DNA of 64,000 bases, from the NCBI GenBank assembly GCA_026004095.1, contig BPIL01000016.1, forward strand, positions 1-64,000, written 5' to 3'. The notes under the pieces are model-generated. The model saw only the letters and a list, made by a program, of their open reading frames with translations, ran no database searches and was not told where the DNA came from. The DNA comes from Meiothermus sp. (GTDB lineage: Bacteria; Deinococcota; Deinococci; Deinococcales; Thermaceae). Both the position numbers and the translations under genes were made by a program. Shown here one piece after another: positions 19,335 to 28,328 of the stretch (within the stretch, counting starts at the first letter, position 1; every line of letters starts with the position of its first letter).

Positions 19335-20777
19335 ATGAAACAACTTTTGTGCGCGGCGCTTCTATTTGTTTCGCTGAGCTGGGCGCAACAAAGCCAGCCT
19401 GCACCTGCCATAGAGCAGACCCTGCAGCAGGCCCAGGCCGCCCTCGAGGCCGGGCGTCTGAACGAGGCCGTGCAGGGTTTTGAAGCTGTGATTGCTCGCG
19501 ACTTCACCAACTACAGCGCGCACTTCGGACTGGGGCTGGCCCTGTACCGCCTGGGTGATTTGCGCGGGGCAGCCTTCGAGTTCACCCAGCTCACCGTTCT
19601 CGACCCCAACCGCTTTGAGGGCTGGTTCAACCTGGGGGTGGTGCGCGACCGCCAGGGCCAGGCCGCCGAGGCCGCCCAGGCTTTTGCCAAAGCCATCGAG
19701 GTGGGCGAAAAAGCCGGCCTGGGCCTCAACGAGCTCAAACCGGCCTATATAGGCCAGGTTAAGGCCCTGCGCACCCAGGGCCAGCATGAGGCCGCTGCAA
19801 CTGCTGCCCGCAAGGCGCTGGAAAAAGCCGCTGGCGACCTCGAGCTGACCTCGCTGCTGGCCGATAGCCTGGTCAAAGCCAACAAGCCCCTCGAGGCCCT
19901 ACCCGTGCTGTACCAGCTTCTAGCCAAAGACCCGGCCAACACCCAGGCCGTCTCGCAAATTGCTGACATCTATGTGGCCCAGGGCCTGCCCCTGCGGGCC
20001 CTGCGCGAGATCGACCGAGGGCTGGAGGCCACCAAAGACAACGCCGCACGGGCCCAATTGCTGCTCAAGAAATCCACCCTGCAGCAGGGCCGTGAACAGC
20101 AGGCCACCCTGCAAGAAGCCGTCCGCCTTGATCCCAAGCTATGGGCGGCGCACTACAACCTGGGCGTGGCCCGCCTGCGCGATGGCAACGCCCGGGGGGC
20201 GCTGGAGTCCTTCCAGAACGCCTACGCCCAGAACCCCGACGAACCCAGGGTGCTGCTGGGTCTAGCCACCACCCACGACCGCCTGGGCCAGGCCGCTGAA
20301 GCCGCCCGCTTCGCCGAAATGGCCGCCAAAGCCAGCCAGGGCGCCGACCGGCTCGAGGCCCTGTTCCTGCAAGGCAAGTCTGCATACACCCTGCGCCGCT
20401 ACAGCGAGGCAGCCGAGTTGCTGTCACAGGTAACCCAGCAAAAAGCCGATAACGCCGAGGCCTGGTTCTTTCTGGGGGTTGCGCAGTTCAACCTGAAGGA
20501 CTATGCCGCCGCCGCCGAATCGCTGGAAAAAGCCCAGGCCCTGGCCCCCAGCGCCGCCACCGCGGCCAACCTCGGGGCTGCGCTCTACTCGGCGGGAAGG
20601 TACTCCGATGCCGAGCGGGTGCTCTCCCAGGCGGTAGCCCTGGATGGCCGCAACGCGGTGGCCTGGTACAACCTGGGCCTCACCCTGCGCTCGCTGGGCC
20701 GCGTGGCCGAAGCCCGACGGGCCTGGCAGCGCTCCGCCGACCTGGGTTACGCCCCAGCCCGCGATTTATTGCGGTAG
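19335..20777 (+). CDS. Exported tetratricopeptide-repeat protein
   Basis: 480-residue secreted or periplasmic TPR protein. A signal peptide (MKQLLCAALLFVSLSWAQ) is followed by about a dozen 34-residue TPR units with typical G-Y/L-A-F-P spacing, for example AHFGLGLALYRLGDLRGA, AWFFLGVAQFNLKDYAAAAE and AWYNLGLTLRSLGRVAEA. TPR arrays are protein-protein scaffolds; no catalytic domain is seen. AAGGAG lies 6 bp before ATG, and TACAAT (19293-19298) gives a ~30-nt leader. The SPOR protein follows after 9 bp, so both may act on the cell envelope. Confidence 0.88.
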   Translation: MKQLLCAALLFVSLSWAQQSQPAPAIEQTLQQAQAALEAGRLNEAVQGFEAVIARDFTNYSAHFGLGLALYRLGDLRGAAFEFTQLTVLDPNRFEGWFNLGVVRDRQGQAAEAAQAFAKAIEVGEKAGLGLNELKPAYIGQVKALRTQGQHEAAATAARKALEKAAGDLELTSLLADSLVKANKPLEALPVLYQLLAKDPANTQAVSQIADIYVAQGLPLRALREIDRGLEATKDNAARAQLLLKKSTLQQGREQQATLQEAVRLDPKLWAAHYNLGVARLRDGNARGALESFQNAYAQNPDEPRVLLGLATTHDRLGQAAEAARFAEMAAKASQGADRLEALFLQGKSAYTLRRYSEAAELLSQVTQQKADNAEAWFFLGVAQFNLKDYAAAAESLEKAQALAPSAATAANLGAALYSAGRYSDAERVLSQAVALDGRNAVAWYNLGLTLRSLGRVAEARRAWQRSADLGYAPARDLLR

Positions 20778-20786
20778 ATTGATGGC

Positions 20787-21641
20787 ATGGGTTGGATTCG
20801 AGCAAACTGGTTGGATGCGCTGATCTTCCTCTTGGTTGCAGCCATTATGGCAGGTGTGGTGTTCTTTTTGGTCGGGGTTAATCCGTTTAGCGGCCCGCAG
20901 GGGAATCCGGCCCCCCCACCAACCGCTGCACCCCAACCCCAGACGGCCCCTGCAACCCCACCGCCCGAGCCACAAACCCCAGCTCCAGCTCAATCGAAGC
21001 CCCAGCCCCAGACCGAGCCCGAGCCTGTGGTAACGCTCCTACCTGTTCCACAAGCCCCCACCACCTCATCCTCGAGCAGCAAGCCCGTTCCGGCCCCTCC
21101 CAAGGTGACGGATCGCAGCCCCACAAGCCCACAACCAACAACCCGTTCCGTTGCTCCAAGCAGCGAGCGCCCGAGCCTAAGCGCCGATGCAGGGGGCGGT
21201 TGGCGGGTGGTGGTGGGCGCCTTTGGCAACCGCGAAAACGCCGAACGCCTGACCACAACCCTGCGCCAGCAGGGATACCCGGTGGGCCTCGAGGCCGCCG
21301 GCAACCTCACCCGGGTCTGGGTGGGCCCTTACAGCACCCAGGATCGGGCCCGCGCCGTTGCTGGCACCCTCGAGCAGTACCAGCCCCAGGTGGGCCGGGT
21401 TCCGACCCCTACACCCCGCGCAGAAACCACTACAGAGGCTGGCCGCTACCTTCAGGTAGGGGCTTTCCGCAACGCCCAGAGCGCCCAGGCGGTTATCGAG
21501 GCCGTGCGGCAGGCCGGCTACCCGGTGGTGCTGGTGGAGGAAGGCGGCCTGGTCAAGGTTCGGGTCGGCCCCCTCGAGGACGCCACCGCGGCGGCTACCG
21601 ATTTGCGGGCCCGGGGCCTCGAGGTTCTGGAGGTTCGCTAG
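20787..21641 (+). CDS. SPOR-domain membrane protein
   Basis: 284-residue type II membrane protein. A transmembrane segment (about 9-30) is followed by a long Pro/Thr/Gln-rich linker (about 35-130) and two SPOR domains (about 133-200 and 212-284; GGWRVVVGAFGNRENAERL and GRYLQVGAFRNAQSAQAV). SPOR domains bind denuded glycan strands at division septa, so a role in cell division or septal wall remodelling is expected. It follows the TPR gene in the same direction. The start ATG 20787 gives the usual short cytoplasmic tail. Confidence 0.88.
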   Translation: MGWIRANWLDALIFLLVAAIMAGVVFFLVGVNPFSGPQGNPAPPPTAAPQPQTAPATPPPEPQTPAPAQSKPQPQTEPEPVVTLLPVPQAPTTSSSSSKPVPAPPKVTDRSPTSPQPTTRSVAPSSERPSLSADAGGGWRVVVGAFGNRENAERLTTTLRQQGYPVGLEAAGNLTRVWVGPYSTQDRARAVAGTLEQYQPQVGRVPTPTPRAETTTEAGRYLQVGAFRNAQSAQAVIEAVRQAGYPVVLVEEGGLVKVRVGPLEDATAAATDLRARGLEVLEVR

Positions 21642-21663
21642 ATGCAGCAAATAGGAGTGTTCT

Positions 21664-22305
21664 ATGGCTAAAGTACCCAGTGCGGCCATCTCCCGCCTGG
21701 TCACTTATCTGCGGATTTTGGAAGACCTCGAGGCCCGGGGGATCAACCGCACCTCCTCCGAACAACTGGCCGAGGAGGCCCAGGTCACCGCCTTTCAGGT
21801 GCGCAAAGACCTCTCGTACTTCGGCAGCTATGGTACTCGAGGGGTGGGCTACACGGTGCAGGTGTTGCGCCGGGAGCTCCGGCAAATTCTGGGCCTGAAC
21901 CGCCGCTGGGGCCTCTGCATTGTGGGTATGGGCCGCCTGGGCCAGGCCATCGCCGACTACCCCGGCTTCAGCGAGATCTTCGAATTAAGGGGCCTGTTCG
22001 ACCGCGACCCCTCCAAAATCACCACCACCTTCCGGGGTTTGCAGGTCGAAAGCATGGATAACCTGCCGCGGGCCATAGCCGAAAGGCGCATCGAATTCGG
22101 CCTTCTGGCGGTTCCTGCAGATTCGGCCCAGGCTGTGGCCGATCGTCTGGTAGAGTCTGGTATTAAGGGCATCCTGAACTTCGCTCCAGCAGTTCTGGAG
22201 GTGCCCAGGGAAGTGGCCGTGGAAAACGTAGATTTTCTCACCGGACTGAGCAGGCTCTCGTTCTTCGTCTTAAACCCCAAATGGAGAGAGGAGATGATCG
22301 GATGA
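21664..22305 (+). CDS. rex: Redox-sensing transcriptional repressor Rex
   Basis: 213-residue NADH/NAD+ sensor repressor. The N-terminal winged helix (about 1-80) contains TSSEQLAEEAQVTAFQVRKDLSYFG. The Rossmann domain follows with GLCIVGMGRLGQAI and the FDRDPSK region that defines the ribose-binding acidic residue. A C-terminal domain-swap helix ends the protein. Rex normally represses fermentative and respiratory genes until NADH rises. GGAG lies 7 bp before ATG. No clear Rex operator was seen nearby. The stop overlaps the start of a small lipoprotein gene by four bases. Confidence 0.96.
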   Translation: MAKVPSAAISRLVTYLRILEDLEARGINRTSSEQLAEEAQVTAFQVRKDLSYFGSYGTRGVGYTVQVLRRELRQILGLNRRWGLCIVGMGRLGQAIADYPGFSEIFELRGLFDRDPSKITTTFRGLQVESMDNLPRAIAERRIEFGLLAVPADSAQAVADRLVESGIKGILNFAPAVLEVPREVAVENVDFLTGLSRLSFFVLNPKWREEMIG

Positions 22306-22403
22306 AAAGGTTCATCGCGCTGGTAGTAGCGGCTTTTGCACTGGCCGGCTGTAGCAACTTTGTAACCGACTTTGGGATTCCCACCCTAGAGACCGCTAAC
22401 TAG
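22302..22403 (+). pseudogene. Small lipoprotein, N-terminal fragment cut by IS5-type element
   Basis: ATG 22302 overlaps the rex stop (ATGA). The frame shows a lipoprotein signal MKRFIALVVAAFALAGC and then SNFVTDFGIPTL before entering the insertion element; the in-frame stop at 22401 belongs to IS sequence. The continuation is at 23247-23567. Confidence 0.75.
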
Positions 22404-23246
22404 CCGTCCGTAAAAGCTCCACAGTTTTTGCCGTCATCAGAACTGAGAAGGCCAACCAGTGCCAGCCTCGCAAGGTCTCAGCCAGCCGCTCATAGTCGCG
22501 CGCCAGCCTGCGAAACCGGGATGTCCAGGCAAACGAACGTTCCACCACCCAACGCTTCGGCAGCAGGACGAATCCTCGTCTAGCACCCTCCACCTTGACC
22601 ACACACAGGGCGATTCCTTCCGCCTCCGCCGCTTGTGCTGCCTCTTCTCCGGTGTAACCCTGATCCACAAAGGCCACTTCCACCTGCTCCCCCGTCACTT
22701 CCTGCACCTGTTGACTGAGGGCTCCCACCTGGGCCCGTTCCTGTTCACTGGCCGCCGTTACTACCAGGGCCAGCAGATGCCCCAGGGTATCTACCGCCAG
22801 GTGAACTTTGCTTCCCTTGCGTCGTTTGTACCCATCGTATCCGGCCCGCTCCCCACTTTGCGGGGTGGACTGTAGGGTGCGAGCATCGTAGATGGCAGCG
22901 CTGGGATGGGCGGCTTTGCCCTGGAGCATTCGCAGGGTCATGCGCAGGTCGTGTACCAGGTCTTCGAAGACCCCCCGGTTCATCCAGCGGTAGGCTTGCG
23001 CCTGAACGATATGGGGGGGTGGGAAGTCGTGGGGGAGGTAGTCCCATTGAGCACCGGTTCGGACCATCCAACGCAGGGCGTTGAACACTTCGCGCAGGTC
23101 ATACTTGCGCTGGGGAGCCTCTAGCGGAGCGAGGGTCAAATAGGGCAGCACCAGGGCCCATTCCTCATCACTCACGTCCGATGGGTAGGTACGACGGTTC
23201 ATGATCTAAACATAATCGCATGGCCTGATTTGGGTAAGGTGGTTTG
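22389..23246 (-). mobile_element. IS5-type insertion sequence (approximate ends)
   Basis: An ~858-bp element defined by its intact transposase and the break in the lipoprotein gene. I set the ends between TA dinucleotides at 22387-22388 and 23247-23248, a usual IS5-group target. Only a weak terminal match (GAGACCGC against CAAACCAC, read inward) supports these ends. Confidence 0.55.
22396..23202 (-). CDS. IS5-family transposase
   Basis: 268-residue DDE transposase with an N-terminal DUF4096-like domain ([29 protein letters not shown]). Catalytic residues are Asp in [12 protein letters not shown], Asp in [10 protein letters not shown], and Glu in [21 protein letters not shown] (Y-(2)-R-(3)-E type). 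The frame is complete, so the element may still be active. Confidence 0.92.
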   Translation of the reverse strand: MNRRTYPSDVSDEEWALVLPYLTLAPLEAPQRKYDLREVFNALRWMVRTGAQWDYLPHDFPPPHIVQAQAYRWMNRGVFEDLVHDLRMTLRMLQGKAAHPSAAIYDARTLQSTPQSGERAGYDGYKRRKGSKVHLAVDTLGHLLALVVTAASEQERAQVGALSQQVQEVTGEQVEVAFVDQGYTGEEAAQAAEAEGIALCVVKVEGARRGFVLLPKRWVVERSFAWTSRFRRLARDYERLAETLRGWHWLAFSVLMTAKTVELLRTAS

Positions 23247-23567
23247 TAGATTCTACGCTTCCACCCGGTATCGTTTGGGCCCGCTGCAGGTGGTTACCAG
23301 GTCTCGTTTGAGGTGCAGCCCATACCCGGCAGTCCGTCCGCCTACGTTACCCGCATCTACATCAACGGCACGCCCTCCCAGCTATCCGGGTTTGGTGTAG
23401 CCGAGTGCCTGCCTCCAACCACCGCCGATGCCTGCCCTAAACTGGCCCAAACCCTTACTTTTGCCGCCAACCCAGGCACCCTGGAAATTACCGGCTATCA
23501 GGCCCAGAGCCTGAACGGTACCGTGCGCGATATTACGCTACCTGCTCCAGTACTCATTAATCCGTAG
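23247..23567 (+). pseudogene. Small lipoprotein, C-terminal fragment after IS5-type element
   Basis: Downstream half of the gene begun at 22302. Directly after the IS the frame continuing GIPTL reads DSTLPPGIVW and then stops; the frame from about 23280 onward reads PAAGGYQVSFEVQPIPG and YVTRIYINGT to the stop at 23565. One extra C near 23280 would reconcile the two, so the gene may carry a frameshift besides the insertion. Function unknown; the mature part is beta-rich with two Cys (ECLPP, DACPK). Confidence 0.6.
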
Positions 23568-23609
23568 ACTCTTTTGGGTAGGCCGGTTTTTTCTGCTCTT
23601 CTTCCAAGC

Positions 23610-23615
23610 TATAAT
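23610..23615 (+). promoter_or_regulatory. Leaderless -10 box for polyprenyl synthase
   Basis: Consensus TATAAT seven bases before ATG 23623; no Shine-Dalgarno sequence. Confidence 0.65.
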
Positions 23616-23622
23616 CGTTTAG

Positions 23623-24582
23623 ATGAGCATCAAGGACTTTACCCCCGACCTACCCACCTTGCTAGAAGCCTTTGAACTACGCCTGCGCGAGGTGGTGCGC
23701 TCGGAGGTGGAGTTCGTCCGGCTCATTGAAGAAGACCTGGTCACCGCAGGGGGCAAGCGGGTGCGCCCCCGGCTGGTTTTTTTGGCCAGCAACGCCCTGG
23801 GGGGGGTGCCCTATGCCATGGAGCTGGCCCTGGCGGTGGAGCTTTTGCACTCGGCCTCGCTCCTGCACGACGACCTGGTAGACGACGCCGAGACCCGGCG
23901 CGGCAAGGAAGCCGCCTTTCGCAAATACGGCAACGCGGTCTCGGTGCTCTCGGGCGACTACCTACTCTCGCGGCTGATGGCCTTGCTGGCCCAGACCGGG
24001 CGCATGGAGCTGGTGGCCATGTTCGCCGAGACCGCCCGGCAGCTCTCCGAGGCCGAGGTGCTGCAGTTTCAGGTGGCCGCCTTGCACGACTACTCGCTGG
24101 AAAACTACGAGCGCATCATTGATGGCAAAACCGCCTCGGTGATGCGGGTGGCCTGCGAGGGGGCTGCGGTGCTGGGGGATGCGCCCCCGGCAGAGCGCGA
24201 GGCCCTGGCCCGTTTTGGCTCGTTCTATGGCCAGGCCTTTCAGATGCGCGACGACTATCTGGACTTGATGGGCACAGCCGAGGTGCTGGGCAAGCCCGCA
24301 GGCGGGGATGTGCGCGAGGGCAAGGTGACCCTAATCACCCTGCGGCTTCTGGAGGCCTACCCCGAAGAGGTCGGGGCCATCTTCAAGCGCCGGGCCGCCA
24401 AACCGGGGGATATCGCCCGTCTGCAGGAGCTGGCGGTGCGTTCGGGGGCCGACCTCGAGGTCACCGAGGCCATCGCCGCCCGGGTGGATCGGGCCATCGC
24501 TGCCTTGCGAGCCCTTCCCCACTCGGCTTACCGCGATGAGCTCGAGGCCCTGGCCCGGCGCGAGCTGGTGCGGATTAAGTAG
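23623..24582 (+). CDS. Polyprenyl diphosphate synthase (trans, long-chain type)
   Basis: 319-residue trans-prenyltransferase that condenses IPP onto allylic diphosphates. The first Asp-rich motif is LLHDDLVDDAETRRG (about residue 83) and the second is MRDDYLDLMG (about 208). The residues before the first DDxxD are small (HSASL), consistent with a medium- or long-chain product, so menaquinone side chain (octaprenyl/heptaprenyl) is more likely than GGPP. A role in carotenoid GGPP supply is not excluded, since no other prenyl synthase lies in the window. Probably leaderless. Confidence 0.9.
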   Translation: MSIKDFTPDLPTLLEAFELRLREVVRSEVEFVRLIEEDLVTAGGKRVRPRLVFLASNALGGVPYAMELALAVELLHSASLLHDDLVDDAETRRGKEAAFRKYGNAVSVLSGDYLLSRLMALLAQTGRMELVAMFAETARQLSEAEVLQFQVAALHDYSLENYERIIDGKTASVMRVACEGAAVLGDAPPAEREALARFGSFYGQAFQMRDDYLDLMGTAEVLGKPAGGDVREGKVTLITLRLLEAYPEEVGAIFKRRAAKPGDIARLQELAVRSGADLEVTEAIAARVDRAIAALRALPHSAYRDELEALARRELVRIK

Positions 24583-24585
24583 GCC

Positions 24586-24945
24586 CTACCCCTCGACGGG
24601 TGTGGGCTTGCCATGCTCGTCCACCGCCACGTAGGTGAGGTTGCCTTTGGTAGCCAGCACCTTGGGCTCGCGTAGGTTCTCGCGGTACACCTCGACCTCG
24701 ACCGTGAGCGAGGTGCGACCGACCCGCACGACTTTGGCCACCACCTCCAGCAGGTCGCCTACCTTAATGGGCACCTCGAACACCACCTCGCCCACCCGCA
24801 CCGTCACGCAGCGCTTGCGGGCGTGGCGGATGGCTGCATAGGAGCCCACCTTATCCATCAGACCCAGAACAAAACCGCCAAAAGCATTGCCGCCGGGGTT
24901 GGCGTGCTCGGGAAAAACCAATTCCAGGGTGCGGGCTTCGCTCAT
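24586..24945 (-). CDS. Acyl-CoA thioesterase (hot-dog fold, YciA-like)
   Basis: 119-residue hot-dog domain protein that hydrolyses acyl-CoA. The family motif HANPGGNAFGGFVLGLMDKVG contains the active-site Asn/Asp region, and the strand GEVVFEVPIKVGDLLEV follows. ATG 24945 is chosen over an upstream ATG/GTG because AGGTGG lies six bases before it. Convergent with the polyprenyl synthase with three bases between stops. Substrate length unknown. Confidence 0.88.
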   Translation of the reverse strand: MSEARTLELVFPEHANPGGNAFGGFVLGLMDKVGSYAAIRHARKRCVTVRVGEVVFEVPIKVGDLLEVVAKVVRVGRTSLTVEVEVYRENLREPKVLATKGNLTYVAVDEHGKPTPVEG

Positions 24946-24999
24946 AGCACCCACCTTATACCAGATTCAGCCTCCCTACGACGAACTCCTCGGAACAGG

Positions 25000-25035
25000 T
25001 ATACTCTTAGGCGTTGAAAACAGAGCGGTTTTCAA
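25000..25035 (+). promoter_or_regulatory. gdhA promoter box and leader hairpin
   Basis: TATACT (25000-25005) is a good -10 box. The ~107-nt leader begins with a perfect 8-bp stem, TTGAAAAC (25014-25021) / GTTTTCAA (25028-25035), followed by A-rich sequence. Whether it regulates is unknown. Confidence 0.5.
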
Positions 25036-25118
25036 AAAACTTGCGACGCTTGAAAGCAGAGAAACCGCGCTAGGGGCCAGCATCCAGAGCACGGGCCCCA
25101 CACAACGGAGGTTGCGTC

Positions 25119-26393
25119 ATGCCACTCAGAAACGCCTACCGCCCCCCTGGCGACTCGAGCCTGTGGGATAGTTTTTTGCGCCGCCTCGAGACCACCATCC
25201 AGGTAGCCAGGATTCACCCCGCCACCATCCAGTACCTGACCCACCCCAAGCGCATCGTAGGGGTCTCGCTACCGGTGGTCATGGACGACGGAGGGGTGCG
25301 CAACTTTACGGCCTACCGGGTCATTCACAACATCGCCCGCGGCCCGGCCCTCGGAGGGGTGCGCTACCACCCCGAGGTGGGGCTGGGCCAGACCTGCGGC
25401 ATGGCCGCCTGGATGACCCTTAAATCGGCGGTGTTTGGCCTGCCGTTTGGCGGCTCGGCTGGGGGCGTGGTGGTAGAACCCGCCAAGCTCTCCAGGCGGG
25501 AGCTCGAGCGCCTTTCGCGCCGTTATGTGACCGAGCTCATCGAGCTCATCGGCCCGGACGAAGACGTCCTGGCCCCCGATGTGGGCACCAACGCCACCGT
25601 GATGGCCTGGTTCCAGGACACCTTCACCATGACCCGCGGCCAGACCTCCCTCAGCGCCGTGACCGGCAAGCCCACCCCGCTGGGGGGGGTGGCCGTGCGG
25701 GACGAGGGCGGTGGGCAGGGGCTGGTGTACGCCCTGGCCGACCTGGCCCGGGCCAAGGGCTGGCCGCTGGACGGCGCCAGCATAGCCATCCAGGGTTTTG
25801 GACAGGTGGGCAGCGCCGTGGCCCGGTACGCCGTCAGGGAAGGGCTGAAGGTGGTGGCGGTCTCCACCAGCCGGGGCGGGGTGTACAACCCTGAGGGGCT
25901 GGATGTGGCGGCCCTCGAGCAGCACTATGCCCTGCACGGCCACCTCGAGGGCTTCCCCGAGGCCAAATTCATCACCAACCACGAGCTGCTCACGCTCAAG
26001 GTCAACTACCTGGTTCCCGCGGCCATCGAGGGCGTAATTCACGAGCACAATGCCCGGCAAATTGCCGCCGAGGTGGTGATCGAGGGGGCCAACGGGGCCA
26101 TCACCCCCGAGGCCGAGTACCTGCTCAAGCTGCAAGGTGTTCAGGTGGTGCCCGACATCCTGGCCAACGGCGGAGGCCTGGTGCTCTCGTACCTCGAGTG
26201 GGTACAGGATCTCTCGATGCTTTTCTTCGAAGAGGCAGAAGTGCAGCAAAAGCTGCGGGAGTTTATCCACCAGAGCTTGCAGGCGGTGCTCGAGCGGGCA
26301 AAGCCCCTCCAGGGCGACCTGCGGGCCGGTGCGTATGCCCTGGCCCTCGAGCGCATCAACGAGGCCACCCGCCTGCGGGGGGTGTATCCATAG
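25119..26393 (+). CDS. gdhA: Glutamate dehydrogenase-like regulatory subunit (catalytic Lys lost)
   Basis: 424-residue member of the Glu/Leu/Phe/Val dehydrogenase family. Two of the substrate/catalytic lysines are replaced: PALGG (Leu78) in place of PAKGG, and GGSAGG (Ala114) in place of GGGKGG. Lys102 and the DVGT Asp are kept, and the NAD domain has GFGQVG. It is thus predicted to be inactive alone. In Thermus thermophilus GdhA is the regulatory partner (leucine-responsive) of catalytic GdhB, and the tandem layout here is the same. GGAGG precedes ATG. gdhB starts 30 bp downstream with its own Shine-Dalgarno sequence. Confidence 0.9.
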   Translation: MPLRNAYRPPGDSSLWDSFLRRLETTIQVARIHPATIQYLTHPKRIVGVSLPVVMDDGGVRNFTAYRVIHNIARGPALGGVRYHPEVGLGQTCGMAAWMTLKSAVFGLPFGGSAGGVVVEPAKLSRRELERLSRRYVTELIELIGPDEDVLAPDVGTNATVMAWFQDTFTMTRGQTSLSAVTGKPTPLGGVAVRDEGGGQGLVYALADLARAKGWPLDGASIAIQGFGQVGSAVARYAVREGLKVVAVSTSRGGVYNPEGLDVAALEQHYALHGHLEGFPEAKFITNHELLTLKVNYLVPAAIEGVIHEHNARQIAAEVVIEGANGAITPEAEYLLKLQGVQVVPDILANGGGLVLSYLEWVQDLSMLFFEEAEVQQKLREFIHQSLQAVLERAKPLQGDLRAGAYALALERINEATRLRGVYP

Positions 26394-26423
26394 CCAACCA
26401 CCCATCCATTTTCGGAGGAAGAG

Positions 26424-27701
26424 ATGAAATCTGAACCCCTTTCTTATCTGTGCAGCGACAATATCGGCCCCTGGGAAATCTATCTGGCCCAGGTGGATCG
26501 CGTCACCCCCTACCTGGGCAAACTGGCTTTCTGGGTGGAGGATCTCAAGCGACCCAAGCGCGTCCTGATCGTGGACGTGCCCGTCCAGATGGACGACGGC
26601 TCGGTGGCCCACTTTGAAGGCTACCGGGTTCACCACAACACCTTCCGCGGCCCGGCCAAAGGCGGTATTCGCTATCACCAGGACGTCACCCTTTCCGAGG
26701 TGATGGCCCTCGCAGCCTGGATGACCATCAAGAACGCCGCGGTGGGGCTGCCCTACGGGGGCGGCAAGGGCGGCATCCGGGTAGACCCCCGCAAGCTCAG
26801 CCCTGGCGAGATTGAGCGCCTGACCCGGCGCTACACCTCCGAGATTGGCATCATCATCGGCCCCGACAAGGACATCCCCGCCCCCGATATGGGCACCGGG
26901 GCCCGCGAGATGGCCTGGATGATGGACACCTACTCCATGAACGTGGGCCGCACCGCGCCGGGGGTGGTTACTGGCAAACCTATTGCGGTGGGTGGCTCGT
27001 TGGGGCGGCAGGACGCCACCGGGCGCGGGGTGTTTGTGACTGCTGCCGCCGCTGCGGAAAAAATCGGGCTGCCCGTGGCGGGTAGCCGGGTGGCGGTGCA
27101 GGGCTTCGGCAACGTGGGCAACGCCGCCGCCCGCATTTTCCACGACCACGGGGCCAGAATTGTGGCGGTCTCGGACGTCACCGGCGGCATCCGCAACGAC
27201 GGCGGCATCGACCCCTACGACCTCACCGCCTACGTCCGGCAGATGGGCGGTGTGAAGGGCTACCCCAAAGCCGAGCCCATTCCAGCCCCCGAGGTGCTCA
27301 CCACCCCCTGCGAGTTCCTGGTTCCGGCCGCCCTGGAAAAACAGATCACCGAGGCCAACGCCTGGAAGGTGCAGTGCAAAATTGTGGCCGAGGGCGCCAA
27401 CGGCCCCACCACCCCCGCCGCCGACGATATCCTGGCCGAGCGCGGGATTCTGGTCATACCCGATGTCATCGCCAATGCCGGCGGCGTAACGGTGAGCTAC
27501 TTCGAGTGGGTGCAGGATTTCAACAGCTTTTTCTGGACTGAAGACGAGATCAACGCCCGGCTCGAGCGCCTCATGCGCCAGTCCTTCGAGGCCGTCTGGC
27601 AGGTGGCGCAGGACAAAAAGGTCACCCTGCGCACCGCCGCCTACATCGTGGCGGCCACACGGGTGCTGGAAGCCCGTTCCTTGCTGGGCCTGTACCCATA
27701 A
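26424..27701 (+). CDS. gdhB: NAD(P)-dependent glutamate dehydrogenase, catalytic subunit
   Basis: 425-residue glutamate dehydrogenase converting glutamate to 2-oxoglutarate and ammonium. Active-site lysines are present: Lys79 in [10 protein letters not shown], Lys103 in [11 protein letters not shown] and Lys115 in YGGGKGGI, with Asp in [13 protein letters not shown]. The dinucleotide loop is [19 protein letters not shown] lies before ATG 26424. Downstream partner of the gdhA-type subunit, with which it should form mixed hexamers. Confidence 0.95.
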   Translation: MKSEPLSYLCSDNIGPWEIYLAQVDRVTPYLGKLAFWVEDLKRPKRVLIVDVPVQMDDGSVAHFEGYRVHHNTFRGPAKGGIRYHQDVTLSEVMALAAWMTIKNAAVGLPYGGGKGGIRVDPRKLSPGEIERLTRRYTSEIGIIIGPDKDIPAPDMGTGAREMAWMMDTYSMNVGRTAPGVVTGKPIAVGGSLGRQDATGRGVFVTAAAAAEKIGLPVAGSRVAVQGFGNVGNAAARIFHDHGARIVAVSDVTGGIRNDGGIDPYDLTAYVRQMGGVKGYPKAEPIPAPEVLTTPCEFLVPAALEKQITEANAWKVQCKIVAEGANGPTTPAADDILAERGILVIPDVIANAGGVTVSYFEWVQDFNSFFWTEDEINARLERLMRQSFEAVWQVAQDKKVTLRTAAYIVAATRVLEARSLLGLYP

Positions 27702-27764
27702 GATCGGGTTTCCACCGGTCGAATAACCCAGGAGGGCCCCCACGCCTTGGCGTATGCTAGGTGT

Positions 27765-28328
27765 GTGACGCTCAGCAACACCTGGCCTCGCCACGGCAAA
27801 GTAACCCTCAAGCCCTTTACCGAAGCCCTCACTGAAACCGAGTGGCGGCGCTTCTACGAGTGCTTCCGCGACCCGGAAATTGCCGAGTGGAACGGCAGCC
27901 GCCCGCTCAGGATGCCCCTGTGGCTTTTCAAGCGGGTGGTGATGGGCGAGGTCAGCCGGGGCGATCGGATGGGGTTTGGCATCCTGGACGAGCACGGGGA
28001 GTGGCTGGGCACGGTAGAGCTTTACGAGATGAGCCGCAACGAGGCCACCCTGGGCATCCTGATTGGCGCCAAAGACCGTTGGGGAAAGGGCTACGGCACC
28101 GATGCGGTGCGGGCGGTGCTCGAGTACGCTTTCTGCACCTTGCGGCTGCAAAAAGTTAAGCTGCGCACCTACCGGCACAACCTGCGGGCCCAGCGGGCCT
28201 TCCAGAAAGCTGGTTTTCGCTACCTCGAGACCCCACCCGCCCCGACCCCCCGTTTTAATTTCGGCCTGGCCCCCAAAGCCGAGTTTGTACCAATGGAGAT
28301 TACCCGGGAAGACTGGACGTGCTACTGA
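27765..28328 (+). CDS. GNAT acetyltransferase, RimJ/RimL type
   Basis: 187-residue GNAT enzyme, probably acetylating a protein N-terminus or small amine. The acetyl-CoA loop is AKDRWGKGYGTDAVRAVLEYAF, broken here as WGKGYGTDA; the RimJ-like block LQKVKLRTYRHNLRAQRAFQ precedes GFRYLE (only short parts quoted are diagnostic). GTG 27765 is chosen because TATGCT (27753-27758) places +1 exactly on it, a leaderless start; the longer frame from 27747 has no ribosome-binding site. Its stop overlaps the convergent P450 gene by 7 bp. Confidence 0.85.
   Translation: MTLSNTWPRHGKVTLKPFTEALTETEWRRFYECFRDPEIAEWNGSRPLRMPLWLFKRVVMGEVSRGDRMGFGILDEHGEWLGTVELYEMSRNEATLGILIGAKDRWGKGYGTDAVRAVLEYAFCTLRLQKVKLRTYRHNLRAQRAFQKAGFRYLETPPAPTPRFNFGLAPKAEFVPMEITREDWTCY

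Noticed and set aside
22389-23246. Exact IS5 element ends
   Set aside because: Terminal inverted repeats are too weak by eye; given as approximate only.
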